Part shown: piece by piece, positions 11,188 through 19,950 of the stretch
Layout: each line of letters opens with the position of its first letter
Position numbering within the stretch: the stretch's first letter is position 1
Translations under genes and position numbers: made by a program
The notes under the pieces: model-generated
The model's input: the letters and a program-made list of their open reading frames with translations, nothing else
Database searches by the model: none
What the model was told of the DNA's origin: nothing
From: Chromatiales bacterium
GTDB lineage: Bacteria; Pseudomonadota; Gammaproteobacteria; Chromatiales; Chromatiaceae
Direction of reading: 5' to 3'
DNA length: 44,776 nucleotides
Assembly (NCBI GenBank): GCA_024762475.1
Contig: JANTHJ010000013.1
Coordinates: 1-44,776, forward strand

Positions 11188-12910
11188 TGCCCAGCTCGAT
11201 CAACCGCCGCGTCATGTGCAACCGCACCTCGCCCTCCTCGGTCAGGCTGTGGAACAGGTGATGCGGGCCGGTGGCGTTCTCCAGGCGTTCCTCCAAATCG
11301 GGGCGCACCTCGGCGTACAGATCCAGCAGACGCCGGTCGAGGCGGTGCAGGGCCTGGGTGAGCGGGTCTTTGCGCTGGCGTGCCAGGATGGTGTCGACGC
11401 CATCCCGATACAGGTCACCCAGGCAGATGTGGACCGCATTGAACAGGGTCGCCCAGCCGTTGAACCAGAACATCAGGTCGATATCGAAGGACTCACCCGG
11501 CGGCGGACCTTGAGTCAGCACCTGCTGCAACAGCTCACGTTCCTTGACCGTCTCGCCCTCTTCGAGCAACGAGGCGCGGCCATAACCGTCGATGGTGGAG
11601 CTGGTCAGCAGGATAGGGGCCTCGGGATATTTGGTGAGCACGAAGCTCGCGTCCTTCAGTATCTTGCCGCGCTCGCCGGTCACAGGGTTGGTCTTGAGTC
11701 TTGCCGAGGGCGCGGTGGAGAGTACCTGCACTCGATGGCCACGCTTGCCCAGTTCTTCGACCAGACGGGCGAAGACGCCTTTCTGCAGCACATCCATGGA
11801 GAAGTTCAGACCGGTCTGCTTGTGCAGCAGGGCCAGCTGGATCTGTTCCGCATGACGCGGCGCATATTCGACGATATTGGCGATCTTGGCGACCGGGATA
11901 CGCTCTTTCAGGTGCCCCTGCTTGTCGACGATAACCTCCTGGTGGAACTCGTCGAAGCTGATCTGTAGCAGCACCCGGGCCTTCGGCCAGTGGGCGGGGC
12001 GGCCCTCGATGGCGGCCGCCATCTTGCCGATCACCTGTTCGGTGGTCTCCGGATCGTCGGCGAAATCCCCATTGAGCAGGATGGCAAAGGTGGTGACATG
12101 GCGCATGGCGCGGATGCCGTCATAGAAGGCATCCATGTGCCGGGTCAGATCCCCGCCGGTGAACAGCACGCTATCGGTCAGGCCGTCGACCGTGCGGTAG
12201 ACCCGCTGCGGGTCGGGGTCGGTGGGCTTGAGCGGCCGCCAGATGAACATGCAGTGGCGGCAGGTCTGCGGGCACCCCATGGCCGGGATGATGCCCAGCT
12301 TGGCGAAGCGCGTGTTCCGCCCCTTGCCGGGGCCGGGCAGTTCGTCCACCAACGCCAGGCGTGTCTGGTCGGCCTCGCCGAGCATATCGCCATAGCGCTC
12401 CTTCTCTTCCTTGGCCAGTCCCGCATAGGCGACCTTGAAGGTCTGTACGAACAGCCCCAGGGACTTCCACACCTCGAGTACATGGTCCCGCAGGCGATCG
12501 GGATCGCCACCCTGCGCCCCGAGCAGCCGCATCAACTGTGCCTGTTGTGCCGGACCACCCGCCGGCGCCGTCACCCAGTGGCGGATGTAGCCGTCGACGA
12601 AGGCCTCGGCGCTGTCCGCCTCGATCAGCAGGCGCATCAGGAACTGCCGTGCCGGGTTACGGAAGGTGGCCAGCACGCCCTCGCGGTAGTCCGCCGCTAC
12701 GTTGTGGCGCAGCCAATGCCAGGCGTAGAGATAGGTCAGCAGAAAAGAGAGATCGGCCGCATCGGGGCGGTTGCCGAGCATCTCCGCCATGCCACCGGCG
12801 GTCAGACGGTTGACCTCCGCCTTGAAACGCTGGCGCAGCCTGGGCAGGTAAATGCCAAGCAGGCGCTGCTGCTCGACATCCATCTCGATGGTCTCTGGCC
12901 TCGCTGACAT
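11183..12910 (-). CDS. Radical SAM protein of unassigned function
   Basis: The 575-residue protein carries a CX3CX2C cluster motif (CPQTCRHC; Cys213, Cys217, Cys220) that should bind the SAM-coordinating 4Fe-4S cluster. It also has the downstream TGGDLT strand (251-256) and a FDEFHQE motif. An all-helical N-terminal region of about 200 residues precedes the barrel. No extra C-terminal cysteine cluster (SPASM) is evident. I chose the ATG at 12910 (MSARPETIE); the frame is open to 13096 but that part encodes implausible sequence. The gene follows the FccB-like gene on the same strand by 113 bases, so it may belong to that transcript. I do not recognise the subfamily and no substrate can be named. 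Confidence 0.8.
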   Translation of the reverse strand: MSARPETIEMDVEQQRLLGIYLPRLRQRFKAEVNRLTAGGMAEMLGNRPDAADLSFLLTYLYAWHWLRHNVAADYREGVLATFRNPARQFLMRLLIEADSAEAFVDGYIRHWVTAPAGGPAQQAQLMRLLGAQGGDPDRLRDHVLEVWKSLGLFVQTFKVAYAGLAKEEKERYGDMLGEADQTRLALVDELPGPGKGRNTRFAKLGIIPAMGCPQTCRHCMFIWRPLKPTDPDPQRVYRTVDGLTDSVLFTGGDLTRHMDAFYDGIRAMRHVTTFAILLNGDFADDPETTEQVIGKMAAAIEGRPAHWPKARVLLQISFDEFHQEVIVDKQGHLKERIPVAKIANIVEYAPRHAEQIQLALLHKQTGLNFSMDVLQKGVFARLVEELGKRGHRVQVLSTAPSARLKTNPVTGERGKILKDASFVLTKYPEAPILLTSSTIDGYGRASLLEEGETVKERELLQQVLTQGPPPGESFDIDLMFWFNGWATLFNAVHICLGDLYRDGVDTILARQRKDPLTQALHRLDRRLLDLYAEVRPDLEERLENATGPHHLFHSLTEEGEVRLHMTRRLIELGT

Positions 12911-13023
12911 GTTGGCGGCTCCGAAAAGCAGGGAGAGGCGGCTAAGAATATCACCATGCCGGGCGACAAACCCTCCTTCGAACGGGGTGTTTGTGGGGCT
13001 CTCTCTCCGAAGCGAGTCGACCG

Positions 13024-14382
13024 CTACTCGTAGAACATGTCCCGGAACATCCCCTCGGCCCAGGCGATGCTGGCCTGGCCGCCAGTGACGTCCCATTTCT
13101 CGACCGAGTGGATGCGATCGAAGGCGAAGTCCTTGCTGGCCTCGTCATAACGATAGTAGGTGATATGGCTCATCGCGCGCAGCGGGTCGATGGCAACGGT
13201 CGAGAAACACATGGTCTGCGGGCTGCGCCATTCCACCTCGCGGCCGAGGGCGTGACCGGCGATCACCTCGGCCACGTACTGGGCCTCGGAGTTGGCGGTG
13301 TGCCCGCCCTTGGAGAACGGCTGGGAGCGCGAATCCCCCGTCACATAGACCCGCTCGTCATCCACCAAGTGGTAACGGAAGGGATCGGTACGGGCGGTCT
13401 TCTGCGTGCTGTGGGGATCGGCGATCCCTGCCTCTTCCAACAGGCGCGAGGCGCGGATCGGCGGGTAGATGATGGCATCGTCGAAAGGGAACTCGTCGAA
13501 TTCGGTCTCGATGATACGCTTCTCCAGATCCATCCCCGCCAGCAGCGAGCTGGGCTGGTAGTCGATGATATCGCCATACAGGTCGTTGAAGGCGCGCGCA
13601 AAGGCATCCTTCATGATGGTGATGTCGTTGTTCATGTCCAGCAACAGGATCTTGCCGCGGATTCCGCGGCGACGGAACAGCGCCGCCATGACGCAGGCCC
13701 GCTCATAGGGCGCCGCGCTGCAGCGGTAGTCGCCGCTGGGCACGGTGAGCAAAAAGGTGCCACGGCGAAAGGCCTGAATCTTGCGCTTGATGGTGAGCAG
13801 CTCGGAACTGCTGTAGAAACCGCCGGGAAAGTGGTGGTAGAGCTGTTCCTGGACCACCGGGTCCTCGATACCGATTTGGGGATAGTCGTACTCGATGCCC
13901 GGCGCCAGCACCAGGTAGTCGTAGGCGATGGTGCCGGCGTCGGTGTAGACCTTGCGCGAGGTCCGATCGAGGCCCAGCACCGTGGCCTGCACGAAGCGGT
14001 AGTCGTGGCGGTTCGCTGCCTCGAAGAAGCTGTGGCTGAGAAACTCCATGTTCACCTGGTCGGCCAGCCAGGCATTGCTCAGGGGAAAGGAGAGGAAGGC
14101 CGGCTGGCGGTCGATCAGCACCACGTCGAAACCGGGGTTGCGCAGCCGCAGGTACTTGGCCATGCTCAGCCCGGACCAGCCACCGCCCACGATCACCACC
14201 CGCGGCCCCTTGGGTTCGGGCAGGTCGGCCTTGCGCAGCAACCGCGCCAGCGCCGGTGGTGTGTCCTGGCCTGCCTTTTCCGGTGAGGCCCCGTGGGTCG
14301 CATGGGAGACCGCCGGCGCGGCCGCCAGGGCCGCCGCAGCCTGAAGGAAGCGCCGCCGGCTGGATCGGGACTGCTCGGTCAC
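13024..14382 (-). CDS. Flavocytochrome c sulfide dehydrogenase-like flavoprotein (FccB-like)
   Basis: FAD-dependent oxidoreductase of the FCSD/SQR superfamily, probably periplasmic. A twin-arginine signal (SRRRFLQ, residues 8-14) precedes the FAD-binding VVIVGGGWSG (62-71). Cys221 (YRCSAAPYERA) and Cys392 (QTMCFS) match the redox-active cysteine pair of FCSD. The family's covalent FAD cysteine, in the TCYLSN context, is absent: this protein reads SFPLSN at 98-103. The start is GTG at 14382, giving a 4-base GTGA overlap with the cytochrome gene, so the two are translationally coupled. The 452-residue length is slightly above FccB. It probably oxidises sulfide or a related sulfur compound, but the altered flavin site leaves the substrate open. 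Confidence 0.8.
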   Translation of the reverse strand: MTEQSRSSRRRFLQAAAALAAAPAVSHATHGASPEKAGQDTPPALARLLRKADLPEPKGPRVVIVGGGWSGLSMAKYLRLRNPGFDVVLIDRQPAFLSFPLSNAWLADQVNMEFLSHSFFEAANRHDYRFVQATVLGLDRTSRKVYTDAGTIAYDYLVLAPGIEYDYPQIGIEDPVVQEQLYHHFPGGFYSSSELLTIKRKIQAFRRGTFLLTVPSGDYRCSAAPYERACVMAALFRRRGIRGKILLLDMNNDITIMKDAFARAFNDLYGDIIDYQPSSLLAGMDLEKRIIETEFDEFPFDDAIIYPPIRASRLLEEAGIADPHSTQKTARTDPFRYHLVDDERVYVTGDSRSQPFSKGGHTANSEAQYVAEVIAGHALGREVEWRSPQTMCFSTVAIDPLRAMSHITYYRYDEASKDFAFDRIHSVEKWDVTGGQASIAWAEGMFRDMFYE

Positions 14383-15077
14383 TTTTCCACCTCGCTGAAA
14401 TCGGGATTGCGCCAGCCCGGCGAGGGCGCCAGGTCCTGCTTGGGCACCTCGACACGGGAGACATAGTTGAGTGCCAGCGCGATCTGCTCGTCGCTGAGCT
14501 TGATGATCACAGAGGACATGCCCGGATCCACCTCGCGCAGGCCGCGCTTGGCATCGATTGCCTGACGGCGCATATAGGCGTAGTGCTGACCCTGCAGGCG
14601 TGGGATGCGCCGCGCATCGTCGCCCTCCCCCTGCTGCCCGTGGCAGGCGGCGCAGTTCGTCTGGTAGACCTGCTTGCCTTGCGCGTACTCGGGCGTCGCC
14701 TCCGGCCAGGGGCCCTTGCCATGGGCGGGATTCATCGGCAACGCTGCGATATAGGTCACCACGTCGACCAGGTTCTGGTACCCACCGACGATACGCGGCT
14801 GCACGAAGGGCCGCATCAGCGGGCTGCGGCGCCGCCCTTCGCGGATATCCAGCAGCTGTTTCAGCAGCACGCTGCGGTGTTGTCCGGCGAGCTGGGGATA
14901 GGTGCCATCTTCTGTGCCCCAGGCCTCCGGCAGGTGGCAACGGGCACAGATATCGTAGACCTGGCGTCCGTTCTCCGGGTCGGGCGTGAAATGCAGGACG
15001 ATGGTCATGTCGTCCTGTGCCATGAGCGGCGGCGCCAGGACGAGAAGCAAGAGGATCAACACGACAGAACGGTTCAA
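14379..15077 (-). CDS. Diheme cytochrome c, partner of FccB-like protein (FccA-like)
   Basis: The 232-residue exported protein has a signal peptide (about 1-20, ending PLMA) and two heme c sites, CARCH (44-48) and CAACH (142-146), one in each of two class I cytochrome domains. This matches the diheme FccA layout. It should accept electrons from the flavoprotein encoded by the overlapping downstream gene and pass them to periplasmic carriers. The start appears to be TTG at 15077, directly before the signal peptide. A GTG five codons in is an alternative. Confidence 0.82.
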   Translation of the reverse strand: MNRSVVLILLLLVLAPPLMAQDDMTIVLHFTPDPENGRQVYDICARCHLPEAWGTEDGTYPQLAGQHRSVLLKQLLDIREGRRRSPLMRPFVQPRIVGGYQNLVDVVTYIAALPMNPAHGKGPWPEATPEYAQGKQVYQTNCAACHGQQGEGDDARRIPRLQGQHYAYMRRQAIDAKRGLREVDPGMSSVIIKLSDEQIALALNYVSRVEVPKQDLAPSPGWRNPDFSEVEK

Positions 15078-15192
15078 CGGCTACCCCGGCAGATTCTTTT
15101 CCGGGCATTGTATCCGAATCGACAACCCGTACATCGAAAAACGGGGCGATCGCGAACCGGTCGGCCGCCAGGGGCCGGACCGGCAAGGCCTT

Positions 15193-15381
15193 TCAGTTGC
15201 GCTCCAACACCACCAGGGAATAGTGCATCACCACCTTGTTGCCGGCGTTGGGCCTGATGGTGACCACATCGTCATCGATCGACTCGATGACCGCAATGCG
15301 GTAGCCGCGGCCCGGCAGATACACCTTCACCTCGCCGCCATCCTCCACAAGGCGTTGTATCACTTTCTGCATCTTGGTCAC
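15193..15381 (-). CDS. Small hypothetical protein (62 aa)
   Basis: A small, probably all-beta protein (KVYLPGRGYRIAVIESIDDD, then VVTIRPN and VVMHYSLVVLER) with no signal. Alternating hydrophobic residues suggest an SH3- or Sm-like barrel, which is inference only. It starts with GTG in a 4-base GTGA overlap with the lipoprotein gene upstream, which supports co-translation and that it is real. Function is unknown. Confidence 0.6.
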   Translation of the reverse strand: MTKMQKVIQRLVEDGGEVKVYLPGRGYRIAVIESIDDDVVTIRPNAGNKVVMHYSLVVLERN

Positions 15382-16010
15382 TGTCGCAATACCTCGTCGA
15401 TCGCACGCCCTGCGCTTTCCAGAGCCCGCTGCTCGCGCAGCAGTTCGGCCTCGGCGCTCGCCTTGTCGGCCTGCCCCAGATGCTCCACCAGCCTTGCCAC
15501 CCGGTCATACAGCTCGACCACCGTCCTGTCGTCGACATGCGCATTGTTGCTCAACTCGCAGGCGCGGTAGAGCAATTCCCTGGCCAGCAACAGCAGCTCG
15601 GTGCGACCGGCCAATTGCACCACCTTGGCGCTCAGTTCCGACGACACCTTGGCCTTGCCCTCCTCGGTCGGCGCCAGCCTGGCGCTGAGTTCCGCGGTCA
15701 GTTTCTGCAGGCTGTCCAGCGCCACATCCGGCGCCGGCTCGGCACACACCTTGACCCCGTCCTCGCGCTGGATCACGTATGCCCCGCGTACGTCGCTGGG
15801 GTACGTGATGGCCTGAACGGTGGGGTTCACCTGCAACACCTTGGCCTGGCGCTGCGGTGTCGAACAGCCCTGAAGCAGCATGAATCCCAACGAGGCGACC
15901 GCCAGCACGGTCGCCTGCAAGGCGCTGGCGCGAATCGCCGCCTGCCGCGAGCGATCGGCAACGACACGCAGGCGCATGACGGCGTGGAACAAGAGACCAT
16001 GTCGGTGCAC
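15378..16010 (-). CDS. Putative lipoprotein, helical
   Basis: The protein has a hydrophobic segment ending LLQGC (lipobox, Cys49), so it is probably a lipoprotein facing the periplasm. The mature part is about 160 residues and mostly helical (LQKLTAELSARL, ELSAKVVQLAGRTELLLLAREL). I choose the GTG at 16010 because AGGGAG sits 7 bases upstream. A TTG at 16016 lies too close to that site, and an ATG at 15977 would give a more usual signal length. It overlaps the small downstream gene by 4 bases. I do not recognise a family. Confidence 0.6.
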   Translation of the reverse strand: MHRHGLLFHAVMRLRVVADRSRQAAIRASALQATVLAVASLGFMLLQGCSTPQRQAKVLQVNPTVQAITYPSDVRGAYVIQREDGVKVCAEPAPDVALDSLQKLTAELSARLAPTEEGKAKVSSELSAKVVQLAGRTELLLLARELLYRACELSNNAHVDDRTVVELYDRVARLVEHLGQADKASAEAELLREQRALESAGRAIDEVLRQ

Positions 16011-16149
16011 GAACAAACTCCCTTTGTCGATGAGCGAAGCGACGGGCGAGACGCCTTCGGTTGTTTACAAGGTGTAGACCATCCGAGGGGATTTGCAATG
16101 AACCACCGAGTTTCTGTATCGATCTGCGGCCCAGCTGTTCTGCAGGAAA

Positions 16150-16330
16150 ATCTTCAGGCCCGACGGCTGTCTCTGTCGCGGCTGAAGCCGCTCCCACAAT
16201 GGCTCGGGTGGCCGTTCCCGCTCGTGGGAGGGCCTTCAGGCCCGACGGCTGTCTCTATCGCGGCTGAAGCCGCTCCTACAATGGTTCCGGTGGCTGTTCC
16301 CGCTCGTGGGAGGGCCTTCAGGCCCGACAG
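16150..16330. repeat. Tandem 82-bp repeat of GC-rich hairpins
   Basis: The 394-base space between the lipoprotein gene and rnhB holds about 2.3 copies of an 82-bp unit. Each unit has two hairpins, GGGCCTTCAGGCCC and GCGGCTGAAGCCGC. Copy boundaries (CGTGGGAGGG) fall at 16223 and 16305. Single copies of the same hairpins occur at 21096-21205, 22947-23006 and 27433-27490. No gene is visible in the rest of the space. Confidence 0.85.
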
Positions 16331-16404
16331 TTGTTTATCTCTCAGCTCTAATCCGCAGCCATGGCGCCGCTGAGCGGATTTCCCCTTGAGGAAAATGCCT
16401 CGCC

Positions 16405-16980
16405 TCAGGCGAGGAGCCGGCGCACGGGCCCGAAGCTGCGCCGGTGGATCTCGCTGACACCCAGCCGTTGCAGGGCATCGATATGCTGCTTCGTCGGATA
16501 GCCCTTGTGCCTGGCCAGGCCGTAGCCCGGAAAATGTCCATCTAGCTCCTTCATTTCCCTATCGCGGCTGACCTTGGCGATGATGGAGGCGGCCGCAATC
16601 GCCGGCTCGCTGCCGTCGCCTCCGACGATGGCCTCGGCACTGCACGGCAGGTCCTCCGGGATGCGATTGCCATCGATCAGGGCATGCCGCGGGCAGAGTG
16701 GCAGGGCCTCCACGGCGCGACGCATCGCCAGCAGGCTGGCCCACAGGATATTGAGTTCGTCGATCTCCGCCACCTCGGCGCGCCCCAGGGACCAGGCCAG
16801 TGCCCGCGAGCGGATCTGCTCGAACAGTTGTTCGCGGCACTTCTCGGTGAGCTTCTTGGAATCGTCCAGGCCGTCGATGGGACGCTTGGGGTCGAGGATC
16901 ACCGCGGCGGCCACCACCGGACCTGCCAGCGGCCCGCGACCCACCTCGTCGATGCCGCAGATCAGTGATTCAGAGCTCAC
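16405..16980 (-). CDS. rnhB: Ribonuclease HII
   Basis: RNase HII removes ribonucleotides misincorporated in DNA and RNA of RNA-DNA hybrids. The 191-residue protein has the catalytic signature [14 protein letters not shown] near the N-terminus (Asp and Glu metal ligands), DDSKKLT, and the [13 protein letters not shown] segment. Length and motifs are normal. The coding start overlaps the end of the upstream formylglycine-generating-enzyme-like gene by 11 bases, suggesting coupled translation. Confidence 0.96.
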   Translation of the reverse strand: MSSESLICGIDEVGRGPLAGPVVAAAVILDPKRPIDGLDDSKKLTEKCREQLFEQIRSRALAWSLGRAEVAEIDELNILWASLLAMRRAVEALPLCPRHALIDGNRIPEDLPCSAEAIVGGDGSEPAIAAASIIAKVSRDREMKELDGHFPGYGLARHKGYPTKQHIDALQRLGVSEIHRRSFGPVRRLLA

Positions 16981-17860
16981 GCAACACCCGGAACCCCAGA
17001 TTCACATCCAGCTCGTCGCGCAGGCGCGGACGGCGCGCGGCGCTGCGGGCATACACCGCCGCGTCGAACCAGGAGCCACCCCGCACCACGATCCACCGGT
17101 TGCGACGTGCGACCGGCGCCGGGTGCCGGCGCGGCAGATTGACCAGGGAGTTGCGCCAGTTCGAGCCGGTCATCTCCCATACATTGCCATGCATGTCGTA
17201 CAGGCCCCAGACATTGGGCCGATAGCCCCCGACCGGCACCGTACCGGCGATGGGCGCACACTTGGGCAGATACCAGCGCTTCCCCTCACGCGCCTCTTCG
17301 TAGGGAAAGGCCGCCTTGAAGTGGACCTCGTGGCAGCTGACCGAATCACCGAAGGCGAAGGGCGTGTTGGTGCCGGCACGGCAGGCGTACTCCCACTCGG
17401 CCTCGCTCGGCAGACGGTAGCGCTGCCCGGTCTGCTCACTGAGCCACCTGCAATAGGCCTCGGCCTCGCCGTGGCGGATATTGATCACGGGATGGCGCCC
17501 CTCGGCGGTGATCAGATCGCTCCGCCAGCGCCAGCCGGTGGCCCGGGTGAACTCGGCGAACTCGTCGGCAGTGACCGGATGGACGCCGATCGCGAAGGGC
17601 TCGGCGATCTGCTGATAGTGCATGGGGCCCTCGCTCGGGCGATGGCCGAATTCCTGCTCGCTCGATCCCATTTCGAACACGCCGGCGGGGACCACGGCCA
17701 GTTCCGGTGTCGCCCTCCCGCCCGGCAAACGGTCACGAAAGACCGGCGCCACGCCTCGGCGCTCGGCCTGCTGATGTTGGAGTGCCTGCCGCTGTGCCTC
17801 TTCGAGTTCGGGGACAAAGGGCAGAGCGGCGCTGTTGGAACTGGGACTGCTACGTGACAT
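16970..17860 (-). CDS. Formylglycine-generating-enzyme-like (SUMF1 domain) protein
   Basis: The 296-residue product has the FGE-sulfatase fold: [61 protein letters not shown] and C-terminal [10 protein letters not shown]. The catalytic cysteine pair of true FGE after the RGGSW motif is missing; here the stretch reads [14 protein letters not shown]. It therefore probably does not make formylglycine and may act in binding or in another SUMF1-type reaction, as do many bacterial members. There is no signal peptide, so it is likely cytosolic. It overlaps rnhB by 11 bases. No sulfatase gene is nearby. Confidence 0.8.
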   Translation of the reverse strand: MSRSSPSSNSAALPFVPELEEAQRQALQHQQAERRGVAPVFRDRLPGGRATPELAVVPAGVFEMGSSEQEFGHRPSEGPMHYQQIAEPFAIGVHPVTADEFAEFTRATGWRWRSDLITAEGRHPVINIRHGEAEAYCRWLSEQTGQRYRLPSEAEWEYACRAGTNTPFAFGDSVSCHEVHFKAAFPYEEAREGKRWYLPKCAPIAGTVPVGGYRPNVWGLYDMHGNVWEMTGSNWRNSLVNLPRRHPAPVARRNRWIVVRGGSWFDAAVYARSAARRPRLRDELDVNLGFRVLREL

Positions 17861-17921
17861 GGAAATCGATCGACTGCACCAATTGACGGTAAATTATCGC
17901 CCAAGGAGGGAGAAGCGCCAA

Positions 17922-18395
17922 ATGAAGTTGTTGTGCGACGAGATGCTGAAGGGACTGGCGCGTTGGCTACGCGCCGCGGGATACGACGTGGAAGTCGCAC
18001 CCGACGGCAGCGACGACCGGGATCTGGTGGCCCGGGCCCGCGCCCAGGGCCGGCTGTTCCTGACCCGCGACCGGCGCCTGGTGGACTCCCTGCCCGATTC
18101 CCATGGGGTGCTGCTGCTGGAATGCAGCGGCGGCGAGGACTGCCTCGAGGAGGCGGGCCGAAAACTGGGCATCGACTGGCTCCAGGCCCCCTTCAGTCGC
18201 TGCCTCGCCTGCAACACACCCTTGCAGCAGGCCGGTATCGAGCGCTGGAAGGAGCTTCCGCCCCAGGCGCGCGATGCCGCCACCCAGCTGCGCTGGTGCC
18301 CGAGCTGCGACCAGTTATTCTGGGACGGCAGCCATATGACCCGCATGCGGCGACGCCTGGAAGGACTGGCGAAAGACAAGAAGCGCAGGCCGTAA
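17922..18395 (+). CDS. Mut7-C RNase domain protein with zinc ribbon
   Basis: The 157-residue protein starts MKLLCDEMLKGLARWLRAAG, the hallmark of Mut7-C (PIN-like) domains. Acidic residues include Asp6 and Asp50 (TRDRRL). A C-terminal zinc ribbon follows with CLAC (94-97) and CPSC (126-129). PIN-like folds cleave RNA, but bacterial Mut7-C proteins have no established target. AAGGAGGGA lies about 10 bases upstream of the ATG at 17922. The frame is open further upstream but without a ribosome binding site. It is transcribed away from the FGE-like gene, so the 61-base gap holds both promoters. Confidence 0.85.
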   Translation: MKLLCDEMLKGLARWLRAAGYDVEVAPDGSDDRDLVARARAQGRLFLTRDRRLVDSLPDSHGVLLLECSGGEDCLEEAGRKLGIDWLQAPFSRCLACNTPLQQAGIERWKELPPQARDAATQLRWCPSCDQLFWDGSHMTRMRRRLEGLAKDKKRRP

Positions 18396-18416
18396 TACGG
18401 GAGGGCTGGCCGGCTT

Positions 18417-18453
18417 GGGTTCCCGGATTCCGCTGCGCTGTATCCGGGCTACC
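18417..18453 (-). repeat. REP-like palindromic repeat
   Basis: Unit of the CAGCGCAGCGG-stem type (read on the minus strand: GTAGCCCGGATA, stem, AATCCGGGA). It is located between the convergent ends of the Mut7-C gene and imuB, 22 bases after the former. Confidence 0.75.
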
Positions 18454-18479
18454 GGACCCAATCCCGACCCCCAACACCT

Positions 18480-18503
18480 AGGTAGGCCGGAATTTACTCC
18501 GAC
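18480..18503. repeat. Degenerate GTAGGCCGGA...TCCGAC hairpin
   Basis: GGTAGGCCGGAATTTACTCC continuing into GACAAC resembles the palindromes at 1275 and 2527 but with a weaker stem. It sits just beyond the imuB stop codon. Confidence 0.4.
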
Positions 18504-18510
18504 AACACCT

Positions 18511-19941
18511 TCAATCGAAGAGGCCATGCAAAAACCACCGGCCGTCGCGCCGGTCACGGAATACCCACAGGCGCTCGCCGCCAGGATTGCGCGCCAGATA
18601 GTAGTCGCGTGCCGCATCCTTGCCGTCCCACCAGCCGCTCTCGATCCGCCGCGAATGGCTTAGTAGTTCCAGGGGGCCCGCATGTTGGGGTACGCCATCC
18701 TCCAGCTTCAGCGAGCGGGGAGGGTCGAGGAGCCAGATCGGCAGCCACCCGCGATGCAGGGTCTCTCCCCCACCCGCCTCTACCGGGGCGATGGCGACCG
18801 CCTGCTCGGGACGGTGATCGGGCCGGCCCTGCAGGCTGCCGAGCCGCTGTTCCCCGAGACGGGTCGCCAGGCGCTCGAGCACGCCCTTGTCGTCCTGGGG
18901 CGCGGTGCGGGACAGCCAGTCCCCCGGGCGCTCGGCATATGCAAGGCAGTCGTCCACCCGCAGCCCCAGGCGGATCACCGGGGCGGCCAGCACCACCCGC
19001 TCGAGGCGTTCGCGAAAACGCGCCAGCAGGTGCTCCGGGTCGCCACTGGGTGCGAGCAGCCCCTGCTCGAAGGCATTCGCCGGCAGCGCCTCCCGATAGT
19101 CCAGCCGCCAGTGGAGTTGCTGGGTCGCGGCACCCCGTCCGCGCAGAAAACCGCACAGGGAGAGCAGCAGGCGACGCGCCGGAAAGATCAGGGCAGCGCG
19201 ATGGCTCACCTCGGCCTGTAGCTCCATCGTCTGCGCAAAGCGAGGTGGCGGCTGCCAGGGCGGACGGGGATCGGGGGCATCCCCCAGCAGGCGGTCGAGC
19301 AACTGCAGCGGCTCGGGCCCCAGACGCCTGGCCAGTTCCGGGCGCGGCAGGCACAGGGCATCGGCGATGCTGACCAGCCCGATGTCGTCCAGCAGGCGGC
19401 GCGCCTCGGCATTCCGCGTCAGACGCGCCAGCGGAATCGCCGCGAGCCGGTCCAGCAGTGCGTCACGGGTCGCCACCCGGCTGCCGGAAGATTCCCGCGC
19501 CAGCAGACCGGCCGCCATGGGCGTCGGCGCCAGGGCCCAATGCCCCTGGTAACCCAGCACGGCCAGCCCGTCGAGAATCCGCTGCAGCAGGGCATCGACC
19601 CCGCCGAACAGACGCAGGCTGGCCCCGATCTCCAGCAGCAGCAACGAGGGCTCGAAGGTGATCAGCGAACTGAACTGCCACGCCCAGTGGGCCAGGTCCT
19701 GCAAGGCCTCCTGCTCCTGTCGGCGATCACGCGGCCAGCTTCGCAGCTCACCGCTCAGGGCCAGGGCCGCCTGCAGAGGCTGGCCGGGGCGGATGCCCTG
19801 CTTGCGCGCCGCCGCGTTGCAGCGCAGGATGCGCAGCTGTCCGTCCTGCTGCCCGGTGACTGCCAACGGCCCCTGCAGCGGCTGCCCGCGCACCAGCACC
19901 TCGAGCGGCAATTCCGGAAAATAGAGGCCGAACCAAACCAT
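18511..19941 (-). CDS. imuB: ImuB, inactive Y-family polymerase-like protein
   Basis: ImuB is the hub of the ImuA-ImuB-ImuC(DnaE2) mutasome that bypasses DNA lesions. It binds the beta clamp and recruits the DnaE2 polymerase. The 476-residue protein has Y-family fold segments (LRLFGGVDALLQRI, the ALAPTPMAAGLLAR palm region, the IGLVSIADALCLPRPELARR helix-hairpin-helix). Its N-terminus reads WFGLYFPELPLEVL, lacking the metal-binding aspartates of active Y-family polymerases, as usual for ImuB. It follows imuA by 9 bases in one operon. No dnaE2 follows, since the next gene is convergent. Confidence 0.88.
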   Translation of the reverse strand: MVWFGLYFPELPLEVLVRGQPLQGPLAVTGQQDGQLRILRCNAAARKQGIRPGQPLQAALALSGELRSWPRDRRQEQEALQDLAHWAWQFSSLITFEPSLLLLEIGASLRLFGGVDALLQRILDGLAVLGYQGHWALAPTPMAAGLLARESSGSRVATRDALLDRLAAIPLARLTRNAEARRLLDDIGLVSIADALCLPRPELARRLGPEPLQLLDRLLGDAPDPRPPWQPPPRFAQTMELQAEVSHRAALIFPARRLLLSLCGFLRGRGAATQQLHWRLDYREALPANAFEQGLLAPSGDPEHLLARFRERLERVVLAAPVIRLGLRVDDCLAYAERPGDWLSRTAPQDDKGVLERLATRLGEQRLGSLQGRPDHRPEQAVAIAPVEAGGGETLHRGWLPIWLLDPPRSLKLEDGVPQHAGPLELLSHSRRIESGWWDGKDAARDYYLARNPGGERLWVFRDRRDGRWFLHGLFD

Positions 19942-19950
19942 GCCGGTGCC

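Noticed and set aside
14383-15186. N-terminal extension of the FccB-like frame
   Set aside because: It overlaps the diheme cytochrome gene in another frame and encodes low-complexity Arg/Pro/Gly sequence. The GTG at 14382 followed by a twin-arginine signal is the clear start.
16150-16330. CRISPR array
   Set aside because: Only about 2.3 copies with an 82-bp period, repeats longer than the spacing and no cas genes.
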